In this document: positions 31,331 through 41,844 of the stretch, piece after piece | Numbering within the stretch: the first letter of the stretch is position 1 | How the letters are laid out: the number at the start of each line of letters is the position of its first letter | Notes under the pieces: model-generated | Database searches by the model: none | What the model was told of the DNA's origin: nothing | The model's input: the letters and a program-made list of their open reading frames with translations, nothing else | Assembly: GCF_004364645.1 (NCBI RefSeq) | Contig: NZ_SOAW01000001.1 | Span: forward strand, 1,178,001-1,242,000 | Reading direction: 5' to 3' | Source: Naumannella halotolerans | GTDB lineage: Bacteria > Actinomycetota > Actinomycetes > Propionibacteriales > Propionibacteriaceae | DNA: 64,000 nucleotides | Translations under genes and position numbers: made by a program

Positions 31331-31459
31331 GGGTCTCCTGCAGTCGTGTATCGGTACGCCGGTCGGCGCTGGACAGATGTCGTCGGAGGAGTTTCCTCCC
31401 CCGACCGCGGGAGTCTACCCAGACAATTGATGAATTGCCGCACCGAGGCGACGGCGCGG

Positions 31460-32569
31460 CTAATCCTCACCGTCGAACAGGCTCGGCGCGCCGGCTGCCG
31501 GCGAGGGCGATGCCGACGGCGGGGTCAACCCCAGGTGGGCCCAGCCGGCGGGGGTGGCTGCGCGCCCTCGGGGGGTACGCATCAAGAACCCCTCGCGGAC
31601 CAGGAACGGCTCTGCCACCTCTTCGACCGTCTCGGCCTCCTCGCCGACGGAGATGGCCAGGGTCGACAGGCCGACCGGTCCGCCGCCGAAGCGGGTGCAC
31701 AGTGATTCCAGGACCCGTCGGTCGAGGCGGTCGAGGCCGCGTTCGTCGACCTCGTACAGTTTCAGGGCCGCCCGGGCGAGTTCGCGGGTGATGTGCCCAT
31801 CGGCCTTCACCGCGGCGTAGTCACGTACCCGACGCAGCAGCCGGTTGGCGATCCGGGGGGTGCCCCGGGAACGTCCGGCGATCTCGGCGGCCGCATCAGG
31901 ATCCAGACCGACACCCAGGCGGCGGGCGGAGGTGACGACGATCTCGGTCAGCGCCTCGGGTGCGTAGAAGTCCAGCTGCGCGGTGAAACCGAAGCGGTCC
32001 CGCAACGGACCGGGCAGCAGCCCGGCGCGAGTGGTCGCACCGACCATGGTGAAACGCGGGATCTGCAACGGGATGGCGGTCGCCCCCGGCCCCTTGCCGA
32101 CGATCACGTCCACCCGGAAGTCCTCCATCGCCAGGTAGAGCATCTCCTCCGCGGCCCGCGACATCCGGTGGATCTCGTCGAGGAAGAAGACCTCCCCCTC
32201 GGCCAGGCCGGACAGGATCGCCGCCAGGTCACCGGCGTGCTGGATCGCCGGGCCCGAGGAGATCCGCAGCGGCACCCCGAGTTCGTTGGCGATGATCCCG
32301 GCCAGGGTGGTCTTGCCCAGTCCGGGTGGCCCGGACAGCAACACGTGATCGGGTACGTGGGCCCGGTTCCTGGCCGCGGCGAGGACCAACCCGAGCTGTT
32401 CTGCCACCCGCGGCTGCCCGCGGAACTCCGCCAGCGTGTGCGGTCGCAGAGCCGCCTCGGCGGCTGCCTCGTCGGGCTGGGCGTGGGCATCGACCATCGG
32501 GTCGGCGGCATTCACCGGATCCCGCCGGACGGCATCGGGATCGCTGTTGGAATCACCCACCGAAGACAC
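31460..32569 (-). CDS. ruvB: Holliday junction branch-migration ATPase RuvB
   Basis: AAA+ motor of the RuvAB complex, 369 residues. It shows [19 protein letters not shown], Walker [15 protein letters not shown], Walker [13 protein letters not shown], sensor [11 protein letters not shown] with the arginine finger in PLRDRFGF, and a winged-helix end [20 protein letters not shown]. The GTG at 32569 (VSSVGDSNS) is chosen; GTG 32560 is possible, and upstream codons read through the intergenic repeat. ruvA lies 159 bases away, an unusually wide gap. Confidence 0.95.
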   Translation of the reverse strand: MSSVGDSNSDPDAVRRDPVNAADPMVDAHAQPDEAAAEAALRPHTLAEFRGQPRVAEQLGLVLAAARNRAHVPDHVLLSGPPGLGKTTLAGIIANELGVPLRISSGPAIQHAGDLAAILSGLAEGEVFFLDEIHRMSRAAEEMLYLAMEDFRVDVIVGKGPGATAIPLQIPRFTMVGATTRAGLLPGPLRDRFGFTAQLDFYAPEALTEIVVTSARRLGVGLDPDAAAEIAGRSRGTPRIANRLLRRVRDYAAVKADGHITRELARAALKLYEVDERGLDRLDRRVLESLCTRFGGGPVGLSTLAISVGEEAETVEEVAEPFLVREGFLMRTPRGRAATPAGWAHLGLTPPSASPSPAAGAPSLFDGED

Positions 32570-32630
32570 CGTGCCATTGTGACAAAGAACCCTGCGACGG
32601 CCCGGCATCTGCTGCGCGGGGCGCGTACCC

Positions 32631-32664
32631 CTCCCGGATCCGTTCCGCAGCACCTGCACCCTCA
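32631..32664. repeat. Half copy of the 59-nt inverted-repeat element
   Basis: The stretch GGATCCGTTCCGCAGCACCT (32637-32656) matches one arm of the elements at 15530 and 43274. I see no partner arm here. It lies in the ruvA-ruvB spacer. Confidence 0.6.
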
Positions 32665-32728
32665 CCGGGCCGGAAGCTGCGAAAGCTGCCGAACAGCTGC
32701 GGCGACACCGGACCGGGGGCCCTTCGAC

Positions 32729-33325
32729 TCACTTGCGTGCCAGGGTCTGCAGTGCCGCGCGCATCAGCTCGGCCACCGACTCGGTGCCGGTGGCGTCCTC
32801 GGCGACCCGGTCGCAGGCGGCTTCGGCGTCCTTCGCCGACCAGCCGAGGCCCTGCAGCCCGAGCATCACCTGGTCGCGCCAGGTGTCGACGGGTTCGGAT
32901 GCGACCGATTGTCCGGTACGGATCGGCGGCCCGACCTTGTCCCGCAGTTCGAGGGAGATCTTCTCCGCCCCCTTCCTGCCGATCCCCGGCACCTTGGTCA
33001 ATGCTGCGAGATCGGCTTCGGCGATGGCCAACCGGAGGTCGTCCGGTCCGTGCACGGCCAGAGCGGCCTGGGCCAGTTTCGGGCCGACGCCGTTGGCGGT
33101 GATCAGCAGCTCGAAGAGGTCCCGCCCGGCGGCGTCGGCGAATCCGTAGAGGGTCATCGAATCCTCTCGGACCACCAGGGAGGTGGCCAGGGTGACCTCG
33201 GTGCCGATCCGCAGCCCGCTGGCGGTGGCCGGGGTGACCAGGACCGCCATCCCGAAGCCGTTGACGTCGATCACGGCGCTGGTCATGCCGACGGTGACGA
33301 CGGTTCCCCGTACCTGGGCTATCAC
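32729..33325 (-). CDS. ruvA: Holliday junction branch-migration subunit RuvA
   Basis: DNA-binding tetrameric subunit, 198 residues. An OB-fold N terminus ([10 protein letters not shown] with GTG start at 33325) is followed by [32 protein letters not shown], helix-hairpin-helix [19 protein letters not shown], and a C-terminal RuvB-binding domain ([20 protein letters not shown]). It is coupled to ruvC by GTGA overlap at 33322-33325. Confidence 0.95.
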   Translation of the reverse strand: MIAQVRGTVVTVGMTSAVIDVNGFGMAVLVTPATASGLRIGTEVTLATSLVVREDSMTLYGFADAAGRDLFELLITANGVGPKLAQAALAVHGPDDLRLAIAEADLAALTKVPGIGRKGAEKISLELRDKVGPPIRTGQSVASEPVDTWRDQVMLGLQGLGWSAKDAEAACDRVAEDATGTESVAELMRAALQTLARK

Positions 33326-33915
33326 TGGACTCCTCGATCGGTTCTGCTCAACGGGTTCTGCCGCCGCCGGGCCTCGGCCACGGCCTGGGCGTAACCGTTG
33401 GTGCCGGGACCTGCAGCAGCAGCTTCGGCATAGCGACTGGCTGCCCCGCCACGCCAGATGTGGCAGATCGCCAGTGCCAGCGCATCGGCGGCATCGGCCG
33501 GCTTCGGGGCTGCGTCGAGCTGCAGGATCCGGGTCACCATCTGCCCCACCTGCTTCTTGTCCGCCCGGCCGGAACCGGTGATCGCCGCCTTCACCTCACT
33601 CGGGGTGTGCAGCTCCACCGGCAGGCCCTTGCGTGCCGCCACCAGCATCGCCACCCCGGCGGCCTGCGCGGTCCCGACGACGGTCTGCACATTGTGCTGG
33701 GCGAACACCCGCTCCACGGCGACCTTCTCCGGGCGGTACTCGATGATCCATTCCTCCAGTGCCGCCTCGATCTGCACCAGCCGGCGGGCCGGGGGTAGTT
33801 CGGCGGCGGTACGGGCGACACCGACCGCCACCAGCCGCGGCGGCCGGCCGAGGCCGCCCTCGACCACGCCGAGCCCGCAGCGGGTCAGACCGGGATCGAT
33901 CCCCAGCACCCGCAT
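33322..33915 (-). CDS. ruvC: Crossover junction endodeoxyribonuclease RuvC
   Basis: Holliday-junction resolvase, 197 residues. It shows [19 protein letters not shown] with the first catalytic Asp, [14 protein letters not shown] with the Glu, and [12 protein letters not shown] with the C-terminal acidic pair. It is the first gene of ruvC-ruvA-ruvB, downstream of the yebC-type gene, from which it is separated by a strong hairpin at 34053. Confidence 0.96.
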   Translation of the reverse strand: MRVLGIDPGLTRCGLGVVEGGLGRPPRLVAVGVARTAAELPPARRLVQIEAALEEWIIEYRPEKVAVERVFAQHNVQTVVGTAQAAGVAMLVAARKGLPVELHTPSEVKAAITGSGRADKKQVGQMVTRILQLDAAPKPADAADALALAICHIWRGGAASRYAEAAAAGPGTNGYAQAVAEARRRQNPLSRTDRGVQ

Positions 33916-34052
33916 CAGTCCCGGCTCCTGTTAGAACACACGTTCGGATGTTAGCGATCCGGCCACGCGATGGCCGGAAGCCACGCCGTCAGCGACATCT
34001 GACTGCGACTCCTGGCCCCCATGGCCTCGATCGGGATTGTCCGGGCGCAGCA

Positions 34053-34080
34053 ACGGCCGGATGATCGCTCATCCGGCCGT
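34053..34080 (-). terminator. 12-bp perfect hairpin after the YebC gene
   Basis: ACGGCCGGATGA (34053-34064) and TCATCCGGCCGT (34069-34080) form a perfect stem with a four-base loop. It lies 20 bases downstream of the YebC-type stop on the minus strand. It probably separates that gene from ruvC. Confidence 0.75.
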
Positions 34081-34099
34081 CGTCGAGGTCCGTTCGGGA

Positions 34100-34858
34100 T
34101 CAGGCGTCGGCCAGTTCCTCATCCGGTACATCGGCATTGGTGAACACGTTCTGCACGTCGTCGGAATCCTCCAACGCGTCGACGATCTTCTCCAGCTTCG
34201 CGGCACCCTCGGCGTCGACGTCCTGGGTGTAGTCGGGTACGAACCCCACCTCGGCCGACTCGTAGTCGTAACCGGCGGCCTGGATCGCCTTGCGTACCTC
34301 GACCAGTTCGTTCGGGCCGGAGATGATCTCGAACACCTCACCCAGGTCGTTCACCTCCTCCGGGCCGGCCTCCAAGGTGGCCTCCAGCAGATCGTCCTCG
34401 GTGAGCGTCTTCTCCCCCTGCTTCTTCTCCAGCACCACCACACCCTTGCGCTGGAAGATCCGCGAGGTCGAGCCGACATCGGCCATGGTGCCGCCGTTGC
34501 GGGTGACCGCGACCTTCACATCCGAGGCCGAACGGTTCCGGTTGTCGGTCAGGCACTCGATCAGCAGCGCGATACCGGCCGGGCCGTAGGCCTCGTACAT
34601 GATCGTCTCGTAGTCCGCACCGCCGCCGTCCAGACCACCGCCGCGCTTCACCGCGCGGTCGATGTTGTCGTTCGGCACGCTGGACTTCTTCGCCTTCTGG
34701 ATGGCGTCGTACAGCGTCGGGTTGCCGGCCGGGTCGGGCCCACCGAGCCGTGCCGCGACCTCGACGTTCTTGATCAGCTTGGCGAAGAGCTTGCCGCGCT
34801 TGGCGTCGATGGCCGCCTTCTTGTGCTTGGTCGTCGCCCATTTGGAATGTCCACTCAT
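34100..34858 (-). CDS. YebC/PmpR family protein (transcription or translation factor)
   Basis: A 252-residue cytosolic protein of the YebC/TACO1 family, described as a DNA-binding regulator and more recently as a factor for ribosomes stalled on proline stretches. It starts [20 protein letters not shown] and contains [30 protein letters not shown], the [14 protein letters not shown] motif and a C-terminal acidic half. The gene precedes ruvC, the usual position in bacteria. Confidence 0.95.
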   Translation of the reverse strand: MSGHSKWATTKHKKAAIDAKRGKLFAKLIKNVEVAARLGGPDPAGNPTLYDAIQKAKKSSVPNDNIDRAVKRGGGLDGGGADYETIMYEAYGPAGIALLIECLTDNRNRSASDVKVAVTRNGGTMADVGSTSRIFQRKGVVVLEKKQGEKTLTEDDLLEATLEAGPEEVNDLGEVFEIISGPNELVEVRKAIQAAGYDYESAEVGFVPDYTQDVDAEGAAKLEKIVDALEDSDDVQNVFTNADVPDEELADA

Positions 34859-34876
34859 AGCCCCACCATCCTATAG

Positions 34877-35875
34877 TCAGCTGCCCGTATGCCGTGCACG
34901 GCGCGGCGAGACGGCGTCGCGGCCGTACTGGATGACGGTGTCACTGGGCCGATAACCCAGCGATTCGTACAGCGTCAGCCGCTGCTCGGTGCTGTCGGCG
35001 CCGAGTCCCGCTCCGTCCAGACCCGCCTCGGCGAAGGAATCCAGGCTGCGCCGCAACAGGGCCCGGGCGATACCGCTGCCCCGCCAGTCCGGATGGACGC
35101 CGATCCGGTCGGTCCACCCCTCGGCATAACCGTCGCGGCCACCACCGGGGGCCAGGGAGTTCAACGCATAACCCACCACCTGCGGGCCGGCCAGGGCGAC
35201 CCAGGACCACTCGGGCCGGGCGGCCTCGCGGCGCAGCGAACGCTCCCACTCCTCCGGCGGGATCGGGCCGGCGCCCCATTGGTGGGCGAACGCCGCATGG
35301 TGCACCAGGCGTACCTGTTCGCTCAGTTCGGTGCGGAACGGTACGAGGGTCACCGGCGGCGGCACCGCATCGGGGAGCCGGTCCAACTCGGTCAGGTCCC
35401 GGTGCAGATCACTGAGCCAGCGGGTCGGGGTGAAGCCGTTGCGTTCGTAGAGTCTGCGGCGGCTGCCCAGATGATCGTCGCTGTAGGCCTCCAGGCTGAG
35501 CCCGGCGTCACGCCCTTCGGAGTAGTACCAGGCATGGGCCCGCGACAACTGCCAGGCGAAGATCGCCCGCCCCAGCTTGTCGTAGCGCCAGCCCGGATGC
35601 ACCACCCCGGCCAGGGCGACCCGTGCCCGGCCGTTCTCGAACCGCGGATGGTTCCAGCCGTAGACGATCGCCGAGTCACCCTCCCAGCCGACCACCGCAT
35701 GCTCGGCGGGATCGGTCGCGGACTCGACGAAGGTCCGGCGGAGTTGGCCGAGATCGTGGCGTTCGGCGGTGTCGTCGAGATGCTCGGCGGCTTCGATCAA
35801 CTCGGCCAGAGGCTCCAGATCGGAGGCCCGCAATGGGCGCCAGTCCAGTGCCGTGTCGGTCAGTTCAGGGATCAC
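34877..35875 (-). CDS. Tandem GNAT-fold N-acetyltransferase
   Basis: A 332-residue protein with two GNAT-like halves. The first (about 1-160) has VALAGVVHPGWRYDKLGRAI and LYERNGFTPTRW. The second (about 175-320) has the acetyl-CoA loop DRIGVHPDWRGSGIARALLR and LYESLGYRPSDTV. The layout is like mycothiol synthase MshD, but diagnostic similarity is not evident to me, so the substrate is open. The start is GTG at 35875 (MIPELTDTAL). It ends 18 bases before the YebC-type start, so cotranscription is possible. Confidence 0.82.
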   Translation of the reverse strand: MIPELTDTALDWRPLRASDLEPLAELIEAAEHLDDTAERHDLGQLRRTFVESATDPAEHAVVGWEGDSAIVYGWNHPRFENGRARVALAGVVHPGWRYDKLGRAIFAWQLSRAHAWYYSEGRDAGLSLEAYSDDHLGSRRRLYERNGFTPTRWLSDLHRDLTELDRLPDAVPPPVTLVPFRTELSEQVRLVHHAAFAHQWGAGPIPPEEWERSLRREAARPEWSWVALAGPQVVGYALNSLAPGGGRDGYAEGWTDRIGVHPDWRGSGIARALLRRSLDSFAEAGLDGAGLGADSTEQRLTLYESLGYRPSDTVIQYGRDAVSPRRARHTGS

Positions 35876-35958
35876 CGTTGATCCTCTCCCCCTTCGGTCG
35901 TACCCATTGAGGGTGCGCGATCAGGTTACCCGGGGAGACCAACCATGACCCGGACCGA

Positions 35959-35992
35959 CGGCGGGAAGCCGCAGGACCGCCGATTCCCGCCG
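35959..35992 (-). terminator. Hairpin after the his / acyl-reductase operon
   Basis: CGGCGGGAA (35959-35967) pairs with TTCCCGCCG (35984-35992), a nine-base perfect stem with a 16-base loop. It starts seven bases after the stop at 36000 on the minus strand. It probably ends the his transcript. Confidence 0.5.
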
Positions 35993-35999
35993 CGCCGGT

Positions 36000-38411
36000 T
36001 CAGCGCCAGACCGAGATGCTCGGGTCGTCACCGCGCGACGATGTCCCGGCTGTCAGGTCGCGGACCTCGGCCGGCTCCTGCCCCGGCTTGGCCCGGTTCC
36101 ATTCGACCACCGGCCATCCCTGGGCATCGGCGGCCCGCAACAGACCGAGGTCGGGACTGACCGCCACCGGCCGGCCGACCGCGGTCAGCATCGGCTCGTC
36201 GGCGTGGGAGTCGGCATAGGCGTAGCTGCGTTCGAGGTCGAGGCCGTGCAGCTGGGCATAGTGCCGCAGCCAGGCGCCGCGCGATTCCCCGACCATCGGC
36301 GGACCGGTCAGGAACCCGGTGCAGATGCCCTTGTCGTCGGTCTCCAAATCGGCGGCGACGATCACGTCGAACCACCGGCGCAATGGCCGGGTGAGTGGCC
36401 GGACGGCACCGGTCAGCAGCACCGTGGTGTGCCCGGCGGCCCGATGCTCCTCCACCCGGGCCAGCGCATCGGGGGAGATCCGGGAAAGGATCTGCGCATC
36501 CAGCTCGGTGTCCACCAGCTTCTCCAGCGCCGCCAGTTCGGCACCGGCGTAGCGGCGGTAGAAGCTGCGCAGGAAGGTTCCGCGGTCCCGACTCTCCGCA
36601 CTCAGGTACGCCGGAAGTCTGCGGACCAGCCCGGCCAGTTCGCCCAGCCTGCCGGCCGCGCTCAGCTCCGGCATCCGCGCCCACAGGTAGGTCTCGACCA
36701 CATTCGTCGACAACACGGTGCCGTCCAGGTCGAAGGCGGCCAGCACGTCGTCGGCACTGGGCAGCGGTGCGGTGCCCTTGGCCACGCTCTCCTGGCGTCG
36801 GCGGCGGTGCTCACCGCGACGGACCGGGCCGGTGACGCTCGGGGCATGCACCTCGGCCATGTAGTACGGCCAGGTGAAGGTGGCGGAGTCGAATCCCCAC
36901 TCCGGCGCGTCGGCCGGGTCCAGCGACTGGTGCAGGGACAGGGTGCGGTCGTCGACGAAGTGCAGTTCGGACTGCAGGTACTCGCCGTAGAGGACCAGGT
37001 AGCGCTGCAGGAAGTCGGCCTGCCGGGAGGCCTTGTCCACCTTCCGCGCCCACCCCCGTACCTGCTTGGACCGCGGCAGCAGGACCAGCCCGCGGCGGGC
37101 GGCGTCGATCCCGGTGCGGTACCAGTGCAGCCGCCGTTCGACGGCCTCGGCACCGGGGAAGGTCCATTCGGGCAGCTCGGGGTGCTTGCCGTTGATCTCG
37201 AACGGATGTTCCAGGAAGTAACCGCGGATGATCTGGTACAGCCGGGCGTAGGTGAGCGGGTTCCGGGCGCCGGAGTTGAGGTGGAAGTACTCCGGGACCC
37301 CGACCTCGGGATCGGTGGCGCAGACGGCCAGGGTGGCATTGACCACCAGGTCGACCGGGATGATGTCGATCACCGAATCGGGCGAGGCGGAGAACTCCGG
37401 CATCTGCCCCTTGCCGTAGGCCATGATCAACGGTTCGGCCATCTTGAAGCCCTCGATCCAGCCGGGGTACGGCTGGCTCAGCGCCGACTCCACGATCGCC
37501 GGCCGGACGATGCTGACCTTGATCTTCGACCCGAGGTCCTCCACGGTCCGCTCGGCCATCGCCTTGGCGAAGGTGTAGACATCGGTCCAGCCCAGCGAGC
37601 GGGCCCGCTCGGTACCGGCTTCGACCAGTTGCTCGTTGACCCATTCCAGGCGGCGCCGCTCGGTGTCGCGGGAGGTGGTCAGGTAACCGGCCTTGCGGTG
37701 TTCCCGCTCCGCGGCCCGGCGCAGTTCGGCGAGCTGTTCGGGGGTACGGGACTGCTTCTCGATGGTCTCGCTCATCGCCAGCGCCTGCTGGGTCTCGGCG
37801 CGGTAGTCGACATCGTGGTCGTGGGCGGCCTCGGGGATCGCCCCGCGCCGCCGGCCGGCGGTGTAGGCGGTGGAGACGTGCACGTAGTGCGGGATCCGGG
37901 TCAGCTCACCGTCGGTCGAGCAGGCCTCGACGGTACGTTCGATCAGCGCCTTGGTTCCGAGCACATTGGTCAGGAAGGCCTTGTCGATCGGCGGATCGAA
38001 GGACACATCACCGGCACAGTGCAGCACGATGTCCAGGTCGCTCGGCAGCGCCGGCACCTCGGGCAGATCGCCCTCGACGACCTGCACCCGCTCGGCCATC
38101 AGCACCGCCACACCGTCGGGTTCGGCCTCGGTCGCCGCGGCCTCGCGGACCTCGGCGAAGATCTGCTTCTGCAGCAGTGCCCGGACCCGCGTCGCGGCGT
38201 CCCGCTTGCCCTTGCGCCGGACCAGCACGGCCACCTTGGTGTCGGGCAGCGAGGAGAGGATCTTCCACAACAGCAGCTCGCCGATGAATCCGGTGACCCC
38301 GGTCATCACGATCTTCTTGCCGGCCAACAGCTCCGACAGGCGGCCGTCCAGGACCGCTGCGGGCGTGATGGCGCCCTTGCCGAAACTGTCGGCGGGTGCG
38401 TACGAGGTCAT
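36000..38411 (-). CDS. Fatty acyl-CoA reductase-like SDR fused to a HAD-IB phosphatase
   Basis: An 803-residue two-domain protein. The N-terminal part is an extended SDR of the male-sterility/FAR type: [12 protein letters not shown] at residues 37-48, [22 protein letters not shown], the catalytic YTFAKAM near residue 278, and a [10 protein letters not shown] segment. From about residue 555 a HAD-IB phosphatase follows: [14 protein letters not shown] with the nucleophile Asp, VLLTGA, and [11 protein letters not shown]. It may reduce an activated acyl chain and dephosphorylate a partner; the substrates are unknown. Its ATG overlaps the hisA stop (ATGA), an unexpected place at the end of a histidine operon. 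Confidence 0.87.
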   Translation of the reverse strand: MTSYAPADSFGKGAITPAAVLDGRLSELLAGKKIVMTGVTGFIGELLLWKILSSLPDTKVAVLVRRKGKRDAATRVRALLQKQIFAEVREAAATEAEPDGVAVLMAERVQVVEGDLPEVPALPSDLDIVLHCAGDVSFDPPIDKAFLTNVLGTKALIERTVEACSTDGELTRIPHYVHVSTAYTAGRRRGAIPEAAHDHDVDYRAETQQALAMSETIEKQSRTPEQLAELRRAAEREHRKAGYLTTSRDTERRRLEWVNEQLVEAGTERARSLGWTDVYTFAKAMAERTVEDLGSKIKVSIVRPAIVESALSQPYPGWIEGFKMAEPLIMAYGKGQMPEFSASPDSVIDIIPVDLVVNATLAVCATDPEVGVPEYFHLNSGARNPLTYARLYQIIRGYFLEHPFEINGKHPELPEWTFPGAEAVERRLHWYRTGIDAARRGLVLLPRSKQVRGWARKVDKASRQADFLQRYLVLYGEYLQSELHFVDDRTLSLHQSLDPADAPEWGFDSATFTWPYYMAEVHAPSVTGPVRRGEHRRRRQESVAKGTAPLPSADDVLAAFDLDGTVLSTNVVETYLWARMPELSAAGRLGELAGLVRRLPAYLSAESRDRGTFLRSFYRRYAGAELAALEKLVDTELDAQILSRISPDALARVEEHRAAGHTTVLLTGAVRPLTRPLRRWFDVIVAADLETDDKGICTGFLTGPPMVGESRGAWLRHYAQLHGLDLERSYAYADSHADEPMLTAVGRPVAVSPDLGLLRAADAQGWPVVEWNRAKPGQEPAEVRDLTAGTSSRGDDPSISVWR

Positions 38412-39226
38412 CGGCGGGGTTCTCCTTCACCCGGGATGTCCCGGGCCTGATCGTGATCGGCCGGGTCGGTTCCGGCCGGTTCGTGGGGTGAAGTCGGGTC
38501 CTCACCGCGGCAGACGGCCAGCGCGTCGGTGAGGGAGAAGTTGCCGACGTAGAGGGCGGTACCGACGATGGCTCCCTCGACGCCGATCGGCACCAGTCCC
38601 CGCAGCTGCCGCAGGTCCTCCAGGGTGGAGATGCCGCCGCTGGCGACCACGGCCGCATCGGTCCGGGCGCAGATGTTGCCCAGCAGTTCGTAGTTCGGGC
38701 CGCTGAGCATTCCATCGGAGTTCACATCGGTGACCACGAATCGCTCGCAGCCGGCGTCGGTCATCCGGGCCAGGGTCTCGTAGACGTCTCCGCCGTCACG
38801 GGTCCAGCCGCGGGCGGCGAGGGTCTCGTTGCGGACGTCCAGGCCGATCGCGATCCGGTCACCGTGTTCGGCGATGATCCGCTCGCACCATTCGGGATTC
38901 TCCAGCGCGGCCGTACCGATGTTCACCCGCCGGCAGCCGGTGGCCAGCGCCCGCTCCAGGCTGGCGTCGTCGCGGATGCCACCGGACAGCTCGACCTGCA
39001 GCGGCATCGCGGCCGCCACCTCGGAGAGGATCTCGGTGTTCGCACCGTGGCCGAATGCCGCATCGAGGTCGACCAGATGCAGCCACCGGGCACCGGCGTC
39101 GGCCCAGCGCTTGGCCGCGGCGAGGGGGTCGCCGAAGATCTTCTCGGTGCCGTCGACGCCTTGGACGAGCTGTACGGCCTGGCCGCCCTTGACGTCGACC
39201 GCCGGCAGCAGTTCGAGTTCGAGCAC
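38408..39226 (-). CDS. hisA: Phosphoribosyl isomerase HisA/PriA
   Basis: TIM-barrel isomerase converting ProFAR to PRFAR; in actinobacteria the same protein (PriA) usually also does the TrpF step. The 272 residues include [18 protein letters not shown] (catalytic Asp), [32 protein letters not shown] (second Asp) and [12 protein letters not shown] hydrophilic tail of about 30 residues ([20 protein letters not shown]) is longer than usual. The start is GTG at 39226. The end overlaps the acyl-reductase fusion. Dual function is inferred from taxonomy, not seen. Confidence 0.93.
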   Translation of the reverse strand: MLELELLPAVDVKGGQAVQLVQGVDGTEKIFGDPLAAAKRWADAGARWLHLVDLDAAFGHGANTEILSEVAAAMPLQVELSGGIRDDASLERALATGCRRVNIGTAALENPEWCERIIAEHGDRIAIGLDVRNETLAARGWTRDGGDVYETLARMTDAGCERFVVTDVNSDGMLSGPNYELLGNICARTDAAVVASGGISTLEDLRQLRGLVPIGVEGAIVGTALYVGNFSLTDALAVCRGEDPTSPHEPAGTDPADHDQARDIPGEGEPRR

Positions 39227-39297
39227 CCGCCGACCTTACTCGACAGGCGGCCTCACGGGCCAAGTCGAGCACCCTGCGGGCAGGCGCCGACGGCGGT

Positions 39298-39972
39298 TCA
39301 GAACCGCTTGTCGAAGCCGTCCAGCCAGTTCCGCAACAGCCGTCCCCCGGCCTCGCCGGACTTCTCGGGATGGAACTGGGTGCTGGACAGGCCGTTCCAC
39401 TCCACGGCGGCGACGAACCGGTCACCACCGACCTCGGCCCAGGTGACGATCGCATCGGCCGGCAGGCCGCTCGCATCGCGTACCGCGTAGGAGTGGACGA
39501 AGTAGAAGAACTCGTCGGCGACGCCGTCGAACAGGCGGCTCCCCGGCCCGGCCTCGACGGTGTTCCAGCCGATGTGCGGCAACCGCGGAGCGTGCAGCTT
39601 CTCCACCAGTCCGGGGTAGAGCTGGCAGCCGGTGCTGGCCACCCGGTGCTCCACCCCGCTGGAGAACAGCACCTGGTGGCCGACGCAGATGCCCAGGACG
39701 GGTCGGCCGTCGGCCAGCGCATCGGCGATCAGCGACGGGCCGTCGACGTTCACCAGTCCGTCCATGCACGCGGCAAAGGCGCCGACCCCGGGAACCACCA
39801 GGCCGTCGGCTGCGGCGATCACCTGCTGATCGGCGGTGATCTCCACCCGCGCGCCGACACTGGCCAGGGCCCGGGAGGCCGAGTGCAGATTGCCCGAGCC
39901 GTAGTCCAACAGGGCGACCCGCGGCCCACGCCGCAGGCTGAAACCGGGCGGGCTGACCGACTCCGAGGTCAC
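39298..39972 (-). CDS. hisH: Imidazole glycerol phosphate synthase glutaminase subunit HisH
   Basis: Glutamine amidotransferase that feeds ammonia to HisF. The 224-residue protein has VALLDYGSGNLHSASRAL, the nucleophile GICVGHQVLFSSG, LPHIGWNTVE and the His/Glu of TQFHPEKSG. The GTG at 39972 (VTSESVSPPG) is chosen because GGAGG lies six bases upstream. It is 52 bases from hisB and 71 from hisA. Its partner hisF is not next to it in this window. Confidence 0.94.
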   Translation of the reverse strand: MTSESVSPPGFSLRRGPRVALLDYGSGNLHSASRALASVGARVEITADQQVIAAADGLVVPGVGAFAACMDGLVNVDGPSLIADALADGRPVLGICVGHQVLFSSGVEHRVASTGCQLYPGLVEKLHAPRLPHIGWNTVEAGPGSRLFDGVADEFFYFVHSYAVRDASGLPADAIVTWAEVGGDRFVAAVEWNGLSSTQFHPEKSGEAGGRLLRNWLDGFDKRF

Positions 39973-40024
39973 CGGCCACCTCCGGAGCTCGGCGGCGGCC
40001 GGTGCCCGGGGACAAGGGGCATGC

Positions 40025-40639
40025 TCACAGGGCGCCCTTGGTGCTCGGCACACCGTCGACGCGCGGATCGGGCTCCACCGCGGCGCGCAGGGCGCGGGCC
40101 AGTGCCTTGAACTGGGACTCCACGATGTGGTGCGGGTCGCGGCCGGCGAGCAGCCGCAGGTGCACACAGATCCCGGCGTGGAAGGCCAGCGACTCGACCA
40201 CATGGGCGGTCAGCGAACCGGCGTACGGTACGGTTCCGCGGCCTCCGCCGATCAGCGCATAGGCCTGCCCCTCGGGCTCACCGGAGATCACGCTGTAGGG
40301 GCGACCGGAGACGTCGACCACGCAATGGGCCAGTGCCTCGTCCAGTGGCACGGTGGCCTCGCCGAATCGACGGATCCCGGCTTTGTCCCCCAGCGCGCTG
40401 CCCAAGGCCTGGCCGATCACGATCGCGGTGTCCTCGACACTGTGATGGGCGTCGATCTCCACGTCGCCGATCGTCTCCACCTGCAGGTCGATCAGCGAGT
40501 GCTTGCCGAGCGCGGTCAGCATGTGGTCGTAGAACGGCACCCCGGTGGAGATCGAGGTGCTGCCGGTGCCGTCGAGGTCGAGCCGTACCCGGACCGTCGA
40601 CTCGGCGGTCTCTCGGGTGAGCTGCGCGGTTCGGGTCAT
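40025..40639 (-). CDS. hisB: Imidazoleglycerol-phosphate dehydratase
   Basis: Mn-dependent dehydratase of histidine synthesis, 204 residues, stand-alone (no phosphatase domain, as in actinobacteria). It shows [51 protein letters not shown] and [17 protein letters not shown], which hold the metal-binding His and Glu residues. It overlaps the hisC stop by ATGA. Confidence 0.96.
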   Translation of the reverse strand: MTRTAQLTRETAESTVRVRLDLDGTGSTSISTGVPFYDHMLTALGKHSLIDLQVETIGDVEIDAHHSVEDTAIVIGQALGSALGDKAGIRRFGEATVPLDEALAHCVVDVSGRPYSVISGEPEGQAYALIGGGRGTVPYAGSLTAHVVESLAFHAGICVHLRLLAGRDPHHIVESQFKALARALRAAVEPDPRVDGVPSTKGAL

Positions 40640-41844
40640 CGGGAGGCCTCCTGGGCGTTCGTCTGGTCGGCGGCGACGGCCTGCGGCAGACCGAGGTCAC
40701 GCGCCACCGAGTCCATAGCCTGCCGGAAACCGGCCATTTCCTCAGCCGTACCCGCCGAGACCCGCAACCATCGGTCCGGACCGGTCTCCCGGATCAGCAC
40801 CCCGCGCTCCAGCAGGCCGGAGAACACCGCATGCCGGTCGTCGAAGGTACCGAAGTAGACGAAGTTGGCATCGCTCTCGGCGACCTCGTACCCCCGGCCG
40901 CGCAGCCAGTCGGTGAGCCGGTCACGCTCGCTACGCAGCGCATCCACCTTCTCCAGCAACGCATCGGTGTGCCGCAGCGCCACCCGGGCGGCGAGCTGGC
41001 TCAGCGCCGACAGGTGGTACGGCAGGCGGACGATCCGACAGGCGTCGACCACGGCCGGGGACGCCGCCAGGTAGCCGAGCCGGCCACCGGCGAAACCGAA
41101 GGCCTTGGACATGGTGCGGGTGACCACCAGTCGCGGGTGGTCGGCCAGCAGTTCCAGCGCAGACGGCGTACCCTGGCGGGCGAACTCGGCATAGGCCTCG
41201 TCGACGATCACCATGCCGGGCGCGGCCTCCACCAGGGCGGCCAGGACCTCGGGATCGGTCGCGGTTCCGGTCGGGTTGTTCGGCGAGGCGATCATCACCA
41301 CCGCGGGTTGTTCAGCCGCGATCGCCTGCCTGGCGGCCTCGAGGTCGATGCTGAAGTCGGCTGCCCGGGGCGCGGTGACCACACCGGTGTGGGTGTTGCG
41401 TGCGTACTCGGGATACATCGAATAGGTCGGCGGGAACAGCAGCAGGCTGCGTCCCGGGCCGCCGAAGGCCTGCAGCAGGTGGGTCATCACCTCGTTGCTG
41501 CCGTTGGCCACCCAGATGTTGTCGGCGTTCAGCGGAACGATCCCGGGGTTGGTGCGGTTGAGGTAGTTCGCCAGGTCAGCGCGCAGGGCTCGTGCCTCCC
41601 GGTCGGGATAGCGGTTCAGGTGCGCAGCCTCGGCAGCGGCTGCCTCCCCCAGCTCGGCGCTCATCGCGGCCGGCGCCGGGTAGGGGTTCTCGTTCACGTT
41701 CAACCGGATGGCCACGTCGAGTTGCGGTGCACCGTAGGGTTCGGCGCCCTGCAGTTCCGGGCGCAGCGGCAGGTCGGCCAGCCCGAGGGTCGGCTCCTTC
41801 ACGGTGCGGTCGGTGGCGGGCTGGGTCTGCTTCGGCGTGCTCAT
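40636..41844 (-). CDS. hisC: Histidinol-phosphate aminotransferase
   Basis: PLP enzyme, 402 residues. It has [20 protein letters not shown] and [12 protein letters not shown] (substrate loop), then [19 protein letters not shown], and the PLP-Lys motif [17 protein letters not shown]. The N terminus [20 protein letters not shown] is variable. Both ends overlap neighbours by ATGA (hisD upstream, hisB downstream), so the operon is tightly coupled. Confidence 0.96.
   Translation of the reverse strand: MSTPKQTQPATDRTVKEPTLGLADLPLRPELQGAEPYGAPQLDVAIRLNVNENPYPAPAAMSAELGEAAAAEAAHLNRYPDREARALRADLANYLNRTNPGIVPLNADNIWVANGSNEVMTHLLQAFGGPGRSLLLFPPTYSMYPEYARNTHTGVVTAPRAADFSIDLEAARQAIAAEQPAVVMIASPNNPTGTATDPEVLAALVEAAPGMVIVDEAYAEFARQGTPSALELLADHPRLVVTRTMSKAFGFAGGRLGYLAASPAVVDACRIVRLPYHLSALSQLAARVALRHTDALLEKVDALRSERDRLTDWLRGRGYEVAESDANFVYFGTFDDRHAVFSGLLERGVLIRETGPDRWLRVSAGTAEEMAGFRQAMDSVARDLGLPQAVAADQTNAQEASR

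Noticed and set aside
34877-35875. Mycothiol synthase MshD
   Set aside because: The tandem GNAT layout fits, but diagnostic MshD motifs were not evident, so the symbol was not used.
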